NCBI GenBank assembly: GCA_910586675.1
Contig: CAJUJO010000002.1
Span: forward strand, 1 to 64,000
DNA: 64,000 nucleotides
Direction of reading: 5' to 3'
Source of the DNA: an uncultured Christensenellaceae bacterium
Lineage (GTDB): Bacteria > Bacillota > Clostridia > Christensenellales > Borkfalkiaceae
The notes beneath the pieces were generated by a model. That model was not told the origin of the DNA and ran no database searches. It saw only the letters and a list, made by a program, of their open reading frames with translations. The position numbers and the translations under genes are program-made. Positions within the stretch are counted from its first letter, which is position 1. Each line of letters begins with the position of its first letter. This document shows positions 38,356 to 46,061 of the stretch, one piece after another.

Positions 38356-39891
38356 ATGCAACACGAAAGAGTGCTCGTTCTCGATTTCGGCGGGCAGTAC
38401 AACCAGCTTATCGCGCGCCGCGTGCGTGATTTGAAGGTATATTGCGATTTGAAGCCGTGCGACATGACCATAGAGGAAATTAAAGAATACGATCCGATCG
38501 GAATTATCTTTACGGGTGGGCCGAATAGCGTTTACGACGCCGATTCTCCGCATGTCTGCAAAGAAATATTCGACCTCGGCATTCCCGTGCTCGGGATTTG
38601 CTACGGCTGCCAGCTTATCTCCTATATGCTGGGCGGCTGGGTGGAGCATGCCGAATCGAGCGAATACGGAAAGCGCGAGTTTTCGTTTATCAAAGAAAGT
38701 CCGCTCTCTGCGGATATTCCCGAAAAGAGCGTTTGCTGGATGAGCCATACCGACCACGTTCTCCGCGTTCCCGAAGGGTTCGAGATTCTCGCTTCCACGG
38801 AGACCTGCCCCGTAACCGTTTACGGACACGAAGCAAGAAGGATTTACGGCATTCAGTTCCATCCCGAGGTGGTGCATTCGGAGTACGGCAATAAAATGCT
38901 GGAAAACTTCCTTTATAAGGTTTGCGGCGCGCGCGGCGATTGGACGATGCAAAACTTCGTCGCCGAGCAAGTGGAAAATCTGAAACGGAAAATCGGAAAC
39001 AAGCGCGTGCTGTGCGCGATGTCGGGCGGGGTGGATTCCGCCGTTGCGGCGACGCTCATCCACAGGGCTGCGGGAGACAACCTTACCTGCGTATTCGTCG
39101 ATCACGGCCTTTTGCGCAAATACGAAGCGGACGAGGTCATGTCGGAGTTTCGGGAAAAGCTCGGCATGAACCTCATAAAGGCGGATGCGGGCGAGCGTTT
39201 TTTGAAGAAGCTGAAAGGCGTTTCCGATCCCGAAAAGAAGCGCAAGATCATCGGAAAACAGTTTATTAAGGTTTTCGAGGCGGAAGCAAAGAAGATCGGC
39301 GCGGTTGACTTCCTCGTGCAGGGCACCATTTATCCCGACGTCATCGAGAGCGGAAAGGGCAAGAGCGCCGTTATCAAATCGCACCACAACGTGGGCGGAC
39401 TTCCCTCCGTCGTCGATTTCAAAGAGATTATAGAACCGCTCCGCGACCTCTTCAAGGACGAGGTGCGCCGCGTGGGAACGGAGTTGGGGCTTCCCGAACA
39501 TCTCGTTCAGCGCCAGCCTTTCCCCGGGCCGGGGCTTGCCATCCGCATTATGGGCGAGGTTACGCGCGAAAAGCTGGAAACGCTGCGCGACGCCGATTAT
39601 ATTTTCCGCGACGAAATCGCAAAGGCGGGCTTGAATCAAGAAATCTGGCAGTATTTCGCCGTCATCACCAACAGCAAAACGGTGGGCGTGCAGGGCGATT
39701 TCAGAACGTACGAGAACGTGATCGCACTCCGTGCGGTTACAAGTGTAGACGCCATGACGGCGGATTGGGCGCGTATTCCCTTCGAGATCATGGAGAAGAT
39801 CTCCAACCGCATCACCAACGAGGTCAAGCACGCGAACAGAATCGTTTACGACGTTACGAGCAAGCCGCCCGCAACCATCGAGTGGGAATAA
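38356..39891 (+). CDS. guaA: GMP synthase (glutamine-hydrolysing)
   Basis: 511 residues; ATG behind AAAGGAG. Class I amidotransferase domain with G-I-C82-Y-G-C (nucleophile) and F-H-P-E (His/Glu); ATP pyrophosphatase domain with S-G-G-V-D-S; C-terminal dimerisation domain with R-Q-P-F-P-G-P-G-L. Converts XMP to GMP using glutamine and ATP. Follows guaB. Confidence 0.97.
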   Translation: MQHERVLVLDFGGQYNQLIARRVRDLKVYCDLKPCDMTIEEIKEYDPIGIIFTGGPNSVYDADSPHVCKEIFDLGIPVLGICYGCQLISYMLGGWVEHAESSEYGKREFSFIKESPLSADIPEKSVCWMSHTDHVLRVPEGFEILASTETCPVTVYGHEARRIYGIQFHPEVVHSEYGNKMLENFLYKVCGARGDWTMQNFVAEQVENLKRKIGNKRVLCAMSGGVDSAVAATLIHRAAGDNLTCVFVDHGLLRKYEADEVMSEFREKLGMNLIKADAGERFLKKLKGVSDPEKKRKIIGKQFIKVFEAEAKKIGAVDFLVQGTIYPDVIESGKGKSAVIKSHHNVGGLPSVVDFKEIIEPLRDLFKDEVRRVGTELGLPEHLVQRQPFPGPGLAIRIMGEVTREKLETLRDADYIFRDEIAKAGLNQEIWQYFAVITNSKTVGVQGDFRTYENVIALRAVTSVDAMTADWARIPFEIMEKISNRITNEVKHANRIVYDVTSKPPATIEWE

Positions 39892-39903
39892 GAGGTGGGA
39901 TTT

Positions 39904-40590
39904 ATGCCGCAGGGGATCGTATATATTTTAACCAATCCGTGCCTGGATGGCTGGGTGAAAATCGGAAAAACGGAAAGGGACGACATAGAGGCGAGATTGA
40001 GGGAGCTGAACGGACACGAAAATATTCCTTTGTGTTACCGCTGTTACGCCGTGTATAAGGTGGAAAATCCCCGCGCGGTAGAGGACAAAATCCATAGCAT
40101 TATCGACCGAATCGACGGAACGCTTCGCGCCCGCGAAATGCTGGCAAGCGGTCGGGAGCGCACCAGAGAATTTTTCAAAATTTCTCCGGAAACCGCATAC
40201 GGCGTTTTTAAGGATATTGCGGACTTGCGGGGCGACGCGCATAACCTGCAATTATACCGCCCGACGGCGGCGCAGTCTCAGGAAGAGGAAATCGCCGAAG
40301 CGCGGACGCGGCGGGCAAACAATACGTTTGCGTCGCTCGGGATTGCCGTCGGAGAAGAGATTCGTTTTCTTTACGACGACGGAATCACGGCGCGCGTTTC
40401 CGACCGTAAAAATAAGGTGGAGTTTTGCGGGGGAGAGTATTCCGTAACCGGTCTTGCCTATAAATTGCTCACTGAGCGATACGGTTGGGCGGAATCGTTG
40501 CACGTAAACGGATGGCGTTTTTTTACGAAGGACGGCGTCGCTTTGAGTGACGTGCGCGATCGGATCGACGCAGCCGAAGTTGAGGAATAA
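39904..40590 (+). CDS. GIY-YIG (T5orf172-type) nuclease-like protein
   Basis: 228 residues from ATG 39904 (an in-frame GTG lies 9 bases upstream). N-terminal G-I-V-Y-I-L-T and W-V-K-I-G-K-T are the GIY-YIG pair of the T5orf172/MUG113 subgroup, with R and E residues following (R-L-R-E-L-N). The C-terminal 90 residues (I-R-F-L-Y-D-D-G...H-V-N-G-W-R-F-F) look like a small DUF4357-type DNA-binding domain. Such proteins are common accessory genes, some in defence islands; no activity is known for this one. Starts 12 bases after guaA. Confidence 0.8.
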   Translation: MPQGIVYILTNPCLDGWVKIGKTERDDIEARLRELNGHENIPLCYRCYAVYKVENPRAVEDKIHSIIDRIDGTLRAREMLASGRERTREFFKISPETAYGVFKDIADLRGDAHNLQLYRPTAAQSQEEEIAEARTRRANNTFASLGIAVGEEIRFLYDDGITARVSDRKNKVEFCGGEYSVTGLAYKLLTERYGWAESLHVNGWRFFTKDGVALSDVRDRIDAAEVEE

Positions 40591-40640
40591 AAAGCCCCTG
40601 AAGGGTGTATGTTAGGAGATTTATTTCTGCGGTCAAACAA

Positions 40641-40684
40641 ACAGCCTGCTATCTCGTAAGCGGAGATAGCAGGCTGTATTTTAT
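40641..40684. terminator. Bidirectional terminator after the GIY-YIG gene
   Basis: Perfect 15-bp stem ACAGCCTGCTATCTC, loop GTAAGCG, then ATTTTAT. Confidence 0.85.
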
Positions 40685-40746
40685 ACGGGAACGATAAATT
40701 GAAATTTATGCACATAAAATATGCCTTATGGACATTACTCATTGTA

Positions 40747-41268
40747 TTACTTTTTCGTTTTATTGACTTCTTCCTTCTTCGGCTTCTTGCCTTGAAAAAA
40801 CATAAACCATATATTAAATACTAATGAACCAATGCACAAAACTGTCAAAACTATCGCACCCACCACAGAGAGTCCCATACTGGTTTTATCGCCTACTATG
40901 ATGCTATTTCCTTCTCCATCAATATAGATATTGACTTTTTTTCCTATATAACTTTCCGCTTCTTTTTGATACATATTTGATTTCACTATACCGTGGTATT
41001 CTATACCGTTTTCATCTATATATTGATACCAAACCACATAGGACTTTGTGTTATTGTAACTTCCTCCGCCAGCGTCATTCGTAACCCAAACAATCTCTGC
41101 TTCGGCAATTACTCCTCCGTCAATCGCACTTTGTCTTCCTTTTTCTTCCCAACAGCCATACCAAAGCCTTCCTGCACCGACGCACAATACCAATGTCAAA
41201 ACAATAAAAGGTATATACACTAACAATATATCCAATCTCTTTTTTGTTTCAACTTTCAATTTGCTCAC
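40747..41268 (-). CDS. DUF3592-like membrane protein
   Basis: 173 residues; GTG 41268 or, with better spacing to AAGGTG, TTG 41259. Two hydrophobic segments (about 13-32 and 130-155) around an extracytoplasmic beta domain with Y-V-V-W-Y-Q-Y...G-I-E-Y-H-G and K-V-N-I-Y-I-D, the pattern of DUF3592 proteins. C-terminal tail is Lys-rich. Clearly more AT-rich than its neighbours, a sign of recent gain. Function unknown. Confidence 0.7.
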   Translation of the reverse strand: MSKLKVETKKRLDILLVYIPFIVLTLVLCVGAGRLWYGCWEEKGRQSAIDGGVIAEAEIVWVTNDAGGGSYNNTKSYVVWYQYIDENGIEYHGIVKSNMYQKEAESYIGKKVNIYIDGEGNSIIVGDKTSMGLSVVGAIVLTVLCIGSLVFNIWFMFFQGKKPKKEEVNKTKK

Positions 41269-41377
41269 CTTATCAATACTTTGCCTTTTATTATTTTGTT
41301 GGCTTATCTTCGTATTAGAACGCTAAATTACTGTTTATTGTATCATCATTGTAGCAAATAAGTTTTGGTTGTTTTCA

Positions 41378-41866
41378 TTATTCCAGCGGTTTTCCGCACT
41401 TTCCGCAGAAGTTATCGTCGGAATCGGCAATATCTCCGCAGTGGGGGCAGATGCGGACGAGGGGGGACCCGCATTTGCCGCAGTAGCGCATTTCGGCGGG
41501 ATTTTTCGCGCCGCATTTCTTGCAAATGATTTCTCCTTGCTCTGCGTCGTCTTCGTCCGTGAGTGCGCGTTTAATTGCTTTTACGGCGGGAGTCAATTCT
41601 TCGGCGGCTTCATTGACAACGGGGACCGATTCGTTTTTGATATATTTGGAGATTTCGCGTTTATAACCGAGGGCGAGGAGCGTTCCTCCGAAGCCGCACA
41701 TCGGCAAACCGATAAACGGCAGCCAGAAAAGCGTCGGCATGCCGTTTCCGTTGAATGAGGCGAAGAAATCGGCGAATCCTATGATTGCGCATATCGCGCC
41801 GATCCCCAACAGGATAAAACCGATGATTTTCAATTTGCGTTTAGTGTTTTCGTGCTGTTCGTGCAT
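41378..41866 (-). CDS. Zinc-ribbon membrane protein
   Basis: 162 residues from ATG 41866 (GGAGAG 8 bases upstream); the open frame runs much further back but there it is antisense to the XRE gene. Two hydrophobic segments (about 14-60), a cytoplasmic linker, then two C-terminal zinc ribbons: C-K-K-C...C-G-K-C and C-P-H-C...C-G-K-C. Double zinc-ribbon tails often sense or bind partner proteins. Function unknown. Confidence 0.8.
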   Translation of the reverse strand: MHEQHENTKRKLKIIGFILLGIGAICAIIGFADFFASFNGNGMPTLFWLPFIGLPMCGFGGTLLALGYKREISKYIKNESVPVVNEAAEELTPAVKAIKRALTDEDDAEQGEIICKKCGAKNPAEMRYCGKCGSPLVRICPHCGDIADSDDNFCGKCGKPLE

Positions 41867-41888
41867 AACATACTCTCCTAAGCAGTCA

Positions 41889-41917
41889 AGTATAGAATAA
41901 TCAATGATATGTGTTAA
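41889..41917 (-). promoter_or_regulatory. Promoter of the zinc-ribbon gene
   Basis: Minus strand TTAACA, 17-bp spacer, TATACT, 22 bases before ATG 41866. Confidence 0.65.
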
Positions 41918-41935
41918 GAAAACGGAAAAAGAACG

Positions 41936-41950
41936 GAGCATTCCGCTCCA
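41936..41950 (-). terminator. Weak terminator-like hairpin after the XRE gene
   Basis: GGAGC-GGAAT-GCTCC on the minus strand followed by a T-rich stretch. Confidence 0.4.
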
Positions 41951-41973
41951 TTCTCTGCATTTTTGAAAAACAG

Positions 41974-42279
41974 TTAAGAAAGAGTTTCCGCCGTTTCCAG
42001 CAGTTTCTTTTTTCCCGCTTCTCCTATTGTGCGGAAGCGTTCCAAAAGCCGCCTTTCTTCTTCGGAGCGCGCGGAAAAGCCACCCGTTTCGTCCGTCCGT
42101 TCGAGGAGATAATCGGTGGAACAGCCGAAACAGTCGGCAAGCGCTACGACGAAGTGAGACGTCGGTTCGGAGATGCCTTTTTCCCATACGTCTACGGCTT
42201 TTTGGCTCGATTGTATGACGTCGGCAACCGCCCTCTGAGTCATATTGCGTTCGGTTCGCAATTGTTTGATTCTTACCAT
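41974..42279 (-). CDS. XRE-family transcriptional regulator
   Basis: 101 residues. Cro/C1-type helix-turn-helix at residues 4-60 (L-R-T-E-R-N-M-T-Q-R-A-V-A-D-V-I, V-W-E-K-G-I-S-E-P), with Q-S-S-Q-K-A-V-D as the recognition helix. The C-terminal 35 residues are charged and helical. Own promoter at 42297-42325; target unknown. Confidence 0.88.
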   Translation of the reverse strand: MVRIKQLRTERNMTQRAVADVIQSSQKAVDVWEKGISEPTSHFVVALADCFGCSTDYLLERTDETGGFSARSEEERRLLERFRTIGEAGKKKLLETAETLS

Positions 42280-42296
42280 TTCCGTCTCCTCCGCCT

Positions 42297-42325
42297 ATTA
42301 TAAGCGGGGAGACGCTTTTTGTCAA
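42297..42325 (-). promoter_or_regulatory. Promoter of the 41974-42279 XRE gene
   Basis: Minus strand TTGACA, 17-bp spacer, TATAAT, both consensus; 18 bases before the ATG with GGAGGAG in the leader. Confidence 0.9.
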
Positions 42326-42365
42326 GTGGAGCGCCGAGAAATTTTCGCGGGCGGTAAAGAATTGT

Positions 42366-42575
42366 TCAGTCTAATTTTGCGATTTCGTTCACGGTCATGC
42401 CGTAGTAGTCGGAAAGCACAAGCGCATCGTACAGCGACGGGGCGTTTATGCCCGCTTCCCAGCGGGAAATTTTGCTTTGCGCAATGCCCGTTTCGCGGCT
42501 GAGCTGTAGCTGCGTAATGCCGTGCTGCTCGCGCAGATACTTCAGGTTGTTTCCGAAACTTTCGTTGAATTCCAT
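42366..42575 (-). CDS. Small XRE-family regulator
   Basis: 69 residues from ATG 42575 behind GGAGGG; an upstream extension lies across the divergent promoter and is unlikely to be translated. Almost the whole protein is one helix-turn-helix domain (L-R-E-Q-H-G-I-T-Q-L-Q-L-S-R-E-T-G-I, S-R-W-E-A-G). Divergent from the 85-residue protein gene, with a palindrome between them. Confidence 0.88.
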   Translation of the reverse strand: MEFNESFGNNLKYLREQHGITQLQLSRETGIAQSKISRWEAGINAPSLYDALVLSDYYGMTVNEIAKLD

Positions 42576-42593
42576 TTTATTTGTTCCCTCCGA

Positions 42594-42622
42594 TTGACAT
42601 TTTATACGAATTAGCATACAAT
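42594..42622 (+). promoter_or_regulatory. Promoter of the 42671 gene
   Basis: TTGACA, 17-bp spacer, TACAAT. Confidence 0.75.
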
Positions 42623-42632
42623 TATATTCGAC

Positions 42633-42648
42633 TATGCACAATTGCATA
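42633..42648. promoter_or_regulatory. Putative XRE operator
   Basis: TATGCA-CAAT-TGCATA inverted repeat, 11 bases after the -10 of the plus-strand promoter, in the divergent region next to the small XRE gene. Confidence 0.5.
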
Positions 42649-42670
42649 TTTTTCGGGAGGCAGTTCGGAT

Positions 42671-42928
42671 ATGAAAATGGATGGAGCGGGGAAAGATGAG
42701 GCAATCGTGTTGCTTGCCGCCGTGCCGGATTGCCCTACCTGCCGCGCGCGCATCAGAAGGGGGCTGAACGATCCGTCTTTGGAAGGCGTGGAGTTCGGAA
42801 TGCCGAGCGCGGAAGGTACGCCCGTGATTCTCCGTTACGATAGCTCCAAACATCCCGACGCCGATTACCGCTTGATCGCGCAGGCGAGCAAATGGTGGCT
42901 CATGGATAACGGTTACCGTGTTTTGTAA
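42671..42928 (+). CDS. Small protein of unknown function with C-P-T-C motif
   Basis: 85 residues from ATG 42671 behind GGGAGG. Contains P-D-C-P-T-C-R-A-R-I at about residues 19-28, the only two cysteines, which could bind metal or act in redox. The remaining sequence has no signal peptide and no recognised domain. Expressed from a promoter with a likely XRE operator, so probably controlled by the divergent regulator. Confidence 0.6.
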   Translation: MKMDGAGKDEAIVLLAAVPDCPTCRARIRRGLNDPSLEGVEFGMPSAEGTPVILRYDSSKHPDADYRLIAQASKWWLMDNGYRVL

Positions 42929-42967
42929 CGCCGAGCGGGAAAATTTTCCGAAAATTTATACATTCTG

Positions 42968-42996
42968 TTGTATTTTGTCCGCGGCTATGATATACT
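42968..42996 (+). promoter_or_regulatory. Promoter of the DUF368 gene
   Basis: TTGTAT, 17-bp spacer, TATACT, 48 bases before the ATG. Confidence 0.7.
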
Positions 42997-43043
42997 GAAC
43001 TATATTGTCTGCGCGGACGAGCGCGAATTACGGAGCGTTTTAT

Positions 43044-44027
43044 ATGGCGGATCACAACGGGCGGAAACAAGAGCGGGGCGACGTACCCGCGGAACAAGGC
43101 GGCGCGGAGGAAGCGGCTGCGGAAAAGGAAAAAAACGCCGTCGTCGGATTTCTTTCCGATATTCTGCGCGGCGTTGCGATCGGCGTTGCGTTTATCATTC
43201 CCGGGTTTTCCGGCGGCTCGGTTGCGGCGATTCTCGGTATTTACGAGAAAATCGTGGGGGCGATCGCCGATATTTTCAAGACTTTCAAAAAAAGCTTTTT
43301 GACGCTTCTTCCCATTGCGCTCGGGATGGTGCTCGGGGTTGCGGCGCTCATATTTCCCATTAAGTGGGGCTTGGAACATTATCCCATTCCCACGGTTACG
43401 CTATTTGTTGGGCTGGCGCTCGGCGGACTCCCTTCGATTACCCAAAAAACGGGCGGAAAACCGACGTGGAAACATCTTCTCGCCTGCGCGATACCGCTTG
43501 CCGCCGCGGCAAGCCTTGCATTTATGCCGCTTGCGGGGGAAGTCGATTTGTTTTCCCTCAATTTCGGGGGCTATCTCCTTCTGATTGTCATCGGGGCGGT
43601 CGCTTCCTGCGCGCTCGTCGTGCCGGGTATTTCCGGCTCCATGCTCCTGCTCATTTTCGGGTACTATAATCCCGTTCTCGATTTGATTACGAAGTCGCTT
43701 TTGCACGGCGACAGAATAGGCGTGTGCGTTGCGGTGATCGCCTGTCTCGCGCTAGGCATCGCCGTCGGATTCTTCGGCATTTCCGTGGCGATGAAATTTT
43801 TCCTGAAAAAATTTCCGCGCGGAACGTACTTTGCGATTCTCGGCTTTGTCGTCGGTTCCATACCCGCCGTATTCGCGTCTACCGTGCGCGATACGCCGCC
43901 CGCGCTTTCGGGGCTGTATGCTTCGCCTTGGTATTGGGTGGTTGCCGTGCTGTTCCTTTTGATAGGAACCGCGCTCTCCCTCGCGCTCGTGCTGTACGCG
44001 CGGAAAAAGGAGAAAACAAAAGAATAA
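43044..44027 (+). CDS. DUF368 family protein, probable undecaprenyl-phosphate translocase
   Basis: 327 residues from ATG 43044 (CGGAG 8 bases upstream). A charged 30-residue N-terminus, then eight or more membrane segments with the duplicated family signature F-I-I-P-G-F-S-G-G-S and L-V-V-P-G-I-S-G-S-M. DUF368 proteins (PopT) have been shown in other bacteria to return undecaprenyl phosphate to the inner leaflet for wall synthesis; whether this member does so is inferred. Monocistronic. Confidence 0.88.
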   Translation: MADHNGRKQERGDVPAEQGGAEEAAAEKEKNAVVGFLSDILRGVAIGVAFIIPGFSGGSVAAILGIYEKIVGAIADIFKTFKKSFLTLLPIALGMVLGVAALIFPIKWGLEHYPIPTVTLFVGLALGGLPSITQKTGGKPTWKHLLACAIPLAAAASLAFMPLAGEVDLFSLNFGGYLLLIVIGAVASCALVVPGISGSMLLLIFGYYNPVLDLITKSLLHGDRIGVCVAVIACLALGIAVGFFGISVAMKFFLKKFPRGTYFAILGFVVGSIPAVFASTVRDTPPALSGLYASPWYWVVAVLFLLIGTALSLALVLYARKKEKTKE

Positions 44028-44157
44028 AACCGTACCGCTACCAACCCCATATGAACACTTTTTTCATGCGCACTTTCGGCTCTTTCCTCTGTATCGCGCT
44101 TGCAGTGGCTCCCACGGATAGATTGTCAAATGTGTTTCGCTGTGGTTGGCAGCGGGT

Positions 44158-44186
44158 ACCGCCCGTAAAGGGCGGTTTTCTTTTTG
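44158..44186 (+). terminator. Terminator after the DUF368 gene
   Basis: Stem ACCGCCC / GGGCGGT, loop GTAAA, then TTTCTTTTT. The 130 bases between the stop and this hairpin show no convincing gene. Confidence 0.75.
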
Positions 44187-44215
44187 TAAAAATCTTGGTT
44201 TTCGCGGCTTTTTAT

Positions 44216-44244
44216 TTGATTAAAGAGTGATAATGTGGTATAAT
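44216..44244 (+). promoter_or_regulatory. Promoter of the ABC-F gene
   Basis: TTGATT, 17-bp spacer, TATAAT; 30 bases before the ATG. Confidence 0.7.
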
Positions 44245-44273
44245 TCAACGGAATAATCAAGCGGGGTCGTCTC

Positions 44274-45851
44274 ATGCTGCAAGTCAACAACGTAAGTCTG
44301 CAATACGGCAGTAAAAAACTCTTCGAGGAAGTAAACCTCAAATTTACCAAAGGCAACTGCTACGGCATCATCGGTGCCAACGGCGCGGGAAAGTCCACCT
44401 TTTTGAAAGTGCTTTCGGGGGAAATCGAGCCGAATAAGGGGGATGTCAGCCTCGACAAAAACGAGCGCATGTCCGTCCTTGCGCAGAATCAGAATAAATA
44501 CGATTTTGAAACGGTGCTCCGTACGGTCATGCTCGGACATAAGCGCCTCGTCGAGATTATGGACGAAAAGGACGCCTTGTATGCGCATGCCGATTTTACC
44601 GAAGAGGACGGCGTGCGCGCTTCCGAATTGGAGAGCGAATTTGCCGAGCTCGGCGGCTGGGAAGCGGAAAGCGAGGCGCAGACGCTTCTGAACGAATTGG
44701 ATATTCCGAGCGAGTATCATTATTTACAGATGTCCGAACTGGACGCGAAACAGAAGGTGCGCGTACTTCTGGCGCAGGCGCTCTTCGGCAATCCCGACGT
44801 GCTCCTTTTGGACGAGCCCACCAATAACCTCGACTTAAAGACCGTTCGTTGGCTGGAAAATTATTTGCTTGACTTTGAAAATACCATCATTATCGTGTCG
44901 CACAACCGCCATTTCCTGAACAAGGTCTGCACGCATATCTGCGACGTCGATTTCGGGAAAATCAATCTTTTTTTGGGTAACTACGATTTCTGGTATCAGA
45001 CTTCGCAGCTTCTCGCCCGTCAGCAGAAGGACGCCAATAAGAAGGCGGAACAGCGCGCGCAGGAGCTCAAAGACTTCATCGCGCGGTTTGCGGCGAACGC
45101 GAGCAAATCCCGCCAGGCGACCTCCCGCAAAAAGGAGTTGGAAAAGCTGACCATTTCCGATTTTAAGCCGTCTCTGCGCAAGTATCCGTTTATCGACTTC
45201 AAGTACGAGAGGGAAATCGGGAACGACATTCTCTCGGTGGAGGGCTTGACGAAGGAGGGGTATTTCGAGGATATTTCCTTCACCGTGCAGAAGGGGGACA
45301 AGATCGGCGTCGTTTGCGATAAGTCCACTTCCGTTACCATGCTGTATGACGTGCTGACGGGAAAGGAGCAGCCCGACGCGGGTACGATAAAGTGGGGGAA
45401 AACCATTTCCGCATCCTATTTTCCTCAGAACAACGATGAATATTTCAACGGATGTTCGCTCACGCTCGTGCAGTGGCTGTCGCAGTTTTCCAAGGATCAT
45501 TACGAGGAGTATCTTCGCGGTTGGCTGGGGCGCATGCTCTTTTCGGGCGAGGAGGCGCTCAAATGCGCGAAGGTGCTTTCGGGCGGGGAAAAGGTGCGCT
45601 GTATGCTCGCTAAAATGATGCTCGAAGGCGGAAATTTCCTTATCTTCGACGAACCGACCAACCACCTCGACTTGGAGTCGATCACGTCTTTGAACAACGG
45701 ACTAAGTGCGTTTAAGGGCTGTATGCTCCTTACCTCGCACGACCAGGAGCTGATGAACACCGTATGTAACCGCATTATCGTATTGGACGGCAAAAAAGTA
45801 TTCGATAAAAACGTTACCTTCGACGAATATATCGACGGAGTCAACGGCTGA
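44274..45851 (+). CDS. ABC-F family ATPase, YbiT-like
   Basis: 525 residues with two nucleotide-binding domains and no membrane part, as in ribosome-acting ABC-F proteins. NBD1 has a normal Walker A (G-A-N-G-A-G-K40-S-T) and Walker B but a degenerate signature (M-S-E-L-D-A-K-Q in place of LSGGE). NBD2 has a normal signature L-S-G-G-E-K and Walker B (F-D-E-P-T-N-H-L-D) but no Walker A: the spot reads V-C-D-K-S-T-S-V-T-M (residues 347-356). The linker A-N-A-S-K-S-R-Q-A-T-S-R matches YbiT. ABC-F proteins bind the ribosomal E site and adjust translation; some give antibiotic resistance. Confidence 0.9.
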   Translation: MLQVNNVSLQYGSKKLFEEVNLKFTKGNCYGIIGANGAGKSTFLKVLSGEIEPNKGDVSLDKNERMSVLAQNQNKYDFETVLRTVMLGHKRLVEIMDEKDALYAHADFTEEDGVRASELESEFAELGGWEAESEAQTLLNELDIPSEYHYLQMSELDAKQKVRVLLAQALFGNPDVLLLDEPTNNLDLKTVRWLENYLLDFENTIIIVSHNRHFLNKVCTHICDVDFGKINLFLGNYDFWYQTSQLLARQQKDANKKAEQRAQELKDFIARFAANASKSRQATSRKKELEKLTISDFKPSLRKYPFIDFKYEREIGNDILSVEGLTKEGYFEDISFTVQKGDKIGVVCDKSTSVTMLYDVLTGKEQPDAGTIKWGKTISASYFPQNNDEYFNGCSLTLVQWLSQFSKDHYEEYLRGWLGRMLFSGEEALKCAKVLSGGEKVRCMLAKMMLEGGNFLIFDEPTNHLDLESITSLNNGLSAFKGCMLLTSHDQELMNTVCNRIIVLDGKKVFDKNVTFDEYIDGVNG

Positions 45852-45872
45852 TTGGCAGAAAAGAGGGAATGC

Positions 45873-45910
45873 CGCACGGAAGCGTAAACAGCTTCCGTGC
45901 GATTTTTTAT
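45873..45910 (+). terminator. Terminator of the ABC-F gene
   Basis: Perfect 11-bp stem CGCACGGAAGC, loop GTAAACA, then ATTTTTT. Confidence 0.9.
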
Positions 45911-45917
45911 GACTTAA

Positions 45918-45942
45918 TTCGACGGAAAAATTGCATTCGACA
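45918..45942. promoter_or_regulatory. Spo0A-box-like sites upstream of spo0A
   Basis: TTCGACA (45936-45942) is the exact complement of the consensus 0A box TGTCGAA, and TTCGACG (45918-45924) differs in one base. They lie 60-85 bases before the -35 of the spo0A promoter, suggesting autoregulation. Confidence 0.5.
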
Positions 45943-46002
45943 ATTTTTTACAAAATTATTCGATTTTTGTAAAAAATTAAATGAATTATTTACAAAAATA
46001 CC

Positions 46003-46031
46003 TTTACATTTACAAATTTTTGATTTATAAT
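46003..46031 (+). promoter_or_regulatory. Promoter of spo0A
   Basis: TTTACA, 17-bp spacer, TATAAT. Five TTTACA(A)/TTGTAAA-like words occur between 45945 and 46046, which may be another repeated operator or simple AT-rich sequence. Confidence 0.75.
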
Positions 46032-46061
46032 GCCTTTACAAAATGTAAGGAACGGCAGAAT

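Noticed and set aside
44051..44230. Possible short plus-strand gene after the DUF368 gene
   Set aside because: No ribosome site and runs through the terminator hairpin at 44158.
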